Source: Pseudomonas mendocina (GTDB taxonomy: Bacteria; Pseudomonadota; Gammaproteobacteria; Pseudomonadales; Pseudomonadaceae). Taken from it: a stretch of 64,000 nt of DNA. The notes below the pieces were generated by a model, which was not told where the DNA came from, did no database searches, and saw only the letters and a list, made by a program, of their open reading frames with translations. The stretch spans positions 2,666,001-2,730,000 of the forward strand of contig NZ_CP027657.1 in assembly GCF_003008615.1 (NCBI RefSeq), in the 5' to 3' direction. Numbering within the stretch: the stretch's first letter is position 1; each line of letters starts with the position of its first letter. Below, piece after piece: positions 61,824-64,000 of the stretch. The position numbers and the translations under genes were made by a program.

Positions 61824-63215
61824 ATGACCACCCCCGCCCAGATCGAAGAGCTGAAGACCCTGGTTGAGCCCGGCAAGGTGCTGACCGATGCCGATTCCCT
61901 GGAAACCTACGGCAAGGACTGGACCAAACAGTACGCTCCCGCGCCATCCGCCATCGTCTTCCCCAAGACTGCCGAGCAGGTGCAGGCCATCGTGCGCTGG
62001 GCCAATCAGCACAAGATCGCGCTGGTGCCGTCGGGCGGGCGTACCGGCCTCTCTGCCGCTGCCGTCGCCGCCAATGGTGAGGTGGTGGTGTCGTTCGATT
62101 ACATGAATCGCATCGTCGAGTTCAACGAATACGACCGTACCGTTGTCTGCCAGCCGGGGGTGGTCACCAAGCAGCTGCAACTGTTCGCCGAAGAAAAGGG
62201 CCTGTACTACCCGGTGGACTTCGCATCCAGCGGCTCCAGCCAGATTGGCGGCAACATCGGCACCAATGCCGGCGGGATCAAGGTTATTCGCTACGGCATG
62301 ACCCGTAACTGGGTCGCTGGCCTGAAGGTGGTCACCGGCACCGGCGAGCTGCTGGAGCTGAACCGCGACCTGATCAAGAACGCCACCGGCTATGACCTGC
62401 GCCAACTGTTCATCGGCGCCGAGGGCACCCTGGGCTTCGTCGTCGAGGCCACCATGCGTCTTGAGCGCGCGCCGAAGAACCTCACCGCGATGGTGCTCGG
62501 CACGCCGGATTTCGATTCGATCATGCCGGTGCTGCACGCCTTCCAGGGCAAGCTCGACCTGACCGCCTTCGAATTCTTCTCCGATCGCTGCCTGGAGAAG
62601 ATGCTCGGCCGTGGCGACGTGCCGGCGCCGTTCGAAAGCCGCACGCCGTTCTACGCCCTGCTGGAATTCGAAGCGCTGAACGAGGATGTGGCCAACGAAG
62701 CCCTGGCCACCTTCGAGCACTGCGTCGAGCAGGGCTGGGTGCTCGATGGCGTGATGAGCCAGAGCCAGCAGCAGCTGGAAAACCTATGGAAGCTGCGCGA
62801 GTACATCTCCGAAACCATCAGCCACTGGACACCGTACAAGAACGACATCTCTGTCACCGTCGGCCAGGTGCCGGCCTTCCTCAAGGACATCGACGACATC
62901 GTTTCGGCCAACTACCCGGACTTCGACGTGCTCTGGTACGGCCATATCGGTGACGGCAACCTGCACCTGAACATCCTCAAGCCCGAAGCGCTGGCCAAGG
63001 AAGACTTCTTCGCCAAGTGCGCGGTGGTCAACAAGTGGGTGTTCGAGATCGTCGAGAAGTACAACGGTTCGATCAGCGCCGAGCATGGCGTCGGCATGAC
63101 CAAGCGCGACTACCTGCAGTACAGCCGTTCGGCGGCGGAAATCGCCTACATGAAGGCGATCAAGGCAGTGTTCGACCCCAATGGGATCATGAACCCCGGC
63201 AAGATCTTCGCCTGA
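61824..63215 (+). CDS. FAD-linked D-2-hydroxyglutarate dehydrogenase-type oxidoreductase
   Basis: 463 residues of the FAD-binding PCMH/GlcD family. VPSGGRTGLSAAAVAANGEV and SSGSSQIGGNIGTNAGGIK bind FAD; WYGHIGDGNLHLNIL and SAEHGVGMTKRDYL hold metal and substrate ligands. The divergent pairing with serA is the arrangement described for D-2-hydroxyglutarate dehydrogenase in pseudomonads, which reoxidises the side product of SerA and so drives serine synthesis. A glycolate or D-lactate dehydrogenase is the alternative. ATG at 61824, 181 bases from serA. Confidence 0.88.
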   Translation: MTTPAQIEELKTLVEPGKVLTDADSLETYGKDWTKQYAPAPSAIVFPKTAEQVQAIVRWANQHKIALVPSGGRTGLSAAAVAANGEVVVSFDYMNRIVEFNEYDRTVVCQPGVVTKQLQLFAEEKGLYYPVDFASSGSSQIGGNIGTNAGGIKVIRYGMTRNWVAGLKVVTGTGELLELNRDLIKNATGYDLRQLFIGAEGTLGFVVEATMRLERAPKNLTAMVLGTPDFDSIMPVLHAFQGKLDLTAFEFFSDRCLEKMLGRGDVPAPFESRTPFYALLEFEALNEDVANEALATFEHCVEQGWVLDGVMSQSQQQLENLWKLREYISETISHWTPYKNDISVTVGQVPAFLKDIDDIVSANYPDFDVLWYGHIGDGNLHLNILKPEALAKEDFFAKCAVVNKWVFEIVEKYNGSISAEHGVGMTKRDYLQYSRSAAEIAYMKAIKAVFDPNGIMNPGKIFA

Positions 63216-63216
63216 C

Positions 63217-63248
63217 GAAAAACGCCCATCCGACCGATGGGCGTTTTC
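63217..63248 (+). terminator. Terminator after the flavoprotein gene
   Basis: Stem AACGCCCATC/GATGGGCGTT with A-rich 5' and TTTTC 3' flanks and a five-base loop, directly after the stop at 63215. Confidence 0.92.
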
Positions 63249-63340
63249 GTATGCGGTGCACGATGGTGCCGCCTCGTTTAAGGTAGGACGTCAGGCCACA
63301 AGCCAAGATGTCCACAATACGAACAACACAGGAGTCGGTG

Positions 63341-64000
63341 ATGAGCTATCAGCACCAGTACGTCGACGGTACCACCGTCCATTTTCCCATCGGCAAGGTG
63401 GTCTGCATTGGTCGCAACTACGCCGAACACGCCAAGGAACTGAACAACCCGGTACCCACCGAGCCGTTGCTCTTCATCAAGCCAGGTTCCTGCGTGGTGC
63501 CGCTCGACGGCGGCTTCGCCATCCCCGAGGATCGCGGCTCTGTGCATTACGAGGCGGAAATCGCCGTGCTTATCGGCAAACCACTGTCGAAAAAGCCGGA
63601 CGCCGAAGAAGTGCGTGACGCCATCAGCGGCTTCGCTCCGGCGCTCGATCTGACCTTGCGTGACGTGCAGGCCAGGCTCAAGGAAAAGGGCTACCCCTGG
63701 GAAATCGCCAAGAGCTTCGACGGTGCCTGCGTGCTGGCGCCCTTCGTGCCGGGCGATGCCATCGAGGATCTGGCTGATATCGGCATCCGCCTGGTGATTG
63801 GTGGTGAAACCCGTCAGGACGGCAACAGCCGCGACATGCTCAATCCCATCCTGCCGATGATCCAGCATATGGCCGGCCACTTTGCCCTGCAGCCGGGTGA
63901 TGTGATTCTCACCGGTACACCGGTAGGAGTCGGCGTGCTGAACAAGGGCGACGAGCTGGTGTTGGAGCTGGTCGGTCACAGTCGCTTCACTAGCCGCGTG
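63341..64000 (+). CDS. Fumarylacetoacetate hydrolase family protein (partial)
   Basis: First 220 residues; the gene runs off the right edge, so it has no stop in view. It starts MSYQHQYVDGTTVHFP with GGAG ahead. Family motifs: IGKVVCIGRNYAEHAKEL, LFIKPGSCVVPLDG, the metal-binding VHYEAEIAVLIGKPL, DLTLRDVQ, KSFDGACVLAPF and GDVILTGTPVGVGVL. FAH-superfamily enzymes of this length (acylpyruvate hydrolase or related decarboxylase/hydratase types) are common next to this flavoprotein. Exact substrate unknown. Confidence 0.9.
   Translation, partial: MSYQHQYVDGTTVHFPIGKVVCIGRNYAEHAKELNNPVPTEPLLFIKPGSCVVPLDGGFAIPEDRGSVHYEAEIAVLIGKPLSKKPDAEEVRDAISGFAPALDLTLRDVQARLKEKGYPWEIAKSFDGACVLAPFVPGDAIEDLADIGIRLVIGGETRQDGNSRDMLNPILPMIQHMAGHFALQPGDVILTGTPVGVGVLNKGDELVLELVGHSRFTSRV

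Overview
The window is a high-GC gammaproteobacterial chromosome segment and almost certainly a Pseudomonas. From memory, its gene order follows P. aeruginosa PAO1 over long blocks: dctBDPQ next to rml, an amino-acid ABC transporter, yggX-mutY-asmA, hisB-hisH-hisA-hisF, ctpA-envC-gpmI, grxC-secB-trmL, and serA beside a D-2-hydroxyglutarate dehydrogenase-type flavoprotein. The intergenic repeats and the insertions relative to PAO1 suggest a relative such as the P. mendocina/oleovorans group, but species cannot be fixed from this sequence alone. No phage, insertion sequence, integrase, CRISPR array or rRNA was found. Two tRNAs (Thr-TGT, Phe-GAA) and one probable sRNA are present. | Layout. 1-4660 (minus): C4-dicarboxylate uptake, with sensor kinase DctB, sigma54 activator DctD, a near-perfect sigma54 promoter, and TRAP transporter genes dctP and dctQ (cut by the window edge). 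4879-8218 (minus): rmlB-A-C-D for dTDP-L-rhamnose. 8219-8636: an AT-rich divergent control region. 8637-22156 (plus): ten tightly packed genes that correspond in order, type and length to pslA, B, D, E, F, G, H, I, J, K of P. aeruginosa; pslC is missing from its usual place. 22163-27098: two acyltransferases (minus), a small secreted protein, an epimerase preceded by a ten-G tract, and a family 2 glycosyltransferase that could stand in for PslC. Together these could build, polymerise, flip, export and trim a mannose/glucose/rhamnose exopolysaccharide, with rml supplying rhamnose donor and PslB supplying GDP-mannose. | 27171-36544 (minus): tRNA-Thr, a METTL25-like methyltransferase, a polar amino-acid ABC transporter, a DedA protein, tRNA-Phe, YggX, MutY and an AsmA protein. 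37032-44641 (plus): an OFA-family MFS carrier, hisB-hisH-DUF2164-hisA-hisF, and three tandem paralogous periplasmic binding proteins. 44798-49081 (minus): CtpA, EnvC and GpmI, followed by a rhodanese-like protein, glutaredoxin and SecB (plus), then TrmL (minus) divergent from a small membrane protein. | 51421-51745 holds the most interesting non-coding locus: two identical 49-bp modules read leftward from a well-formed sigma54 promoter, with NtrC-like half-sites 110-160 bp upstream. This matches what is known of NrsZ, the nitrogen-regulated sRNA that in PAO1 lies between ntrC and the gene equivalent to the neighbour here. The place of ntrBC is occupied by a penicillin-acylase/AraC pair. 55460-64000 carries housekeeping and unknown genes, serA and its divergent flavoprotein partner, a 246-bp long-hairpin repeat, and the start of a fumarylacetoacetate hydrolase family gene. 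Several small palindromic repeat families are scattered between genes from about 33 to 60 kb.
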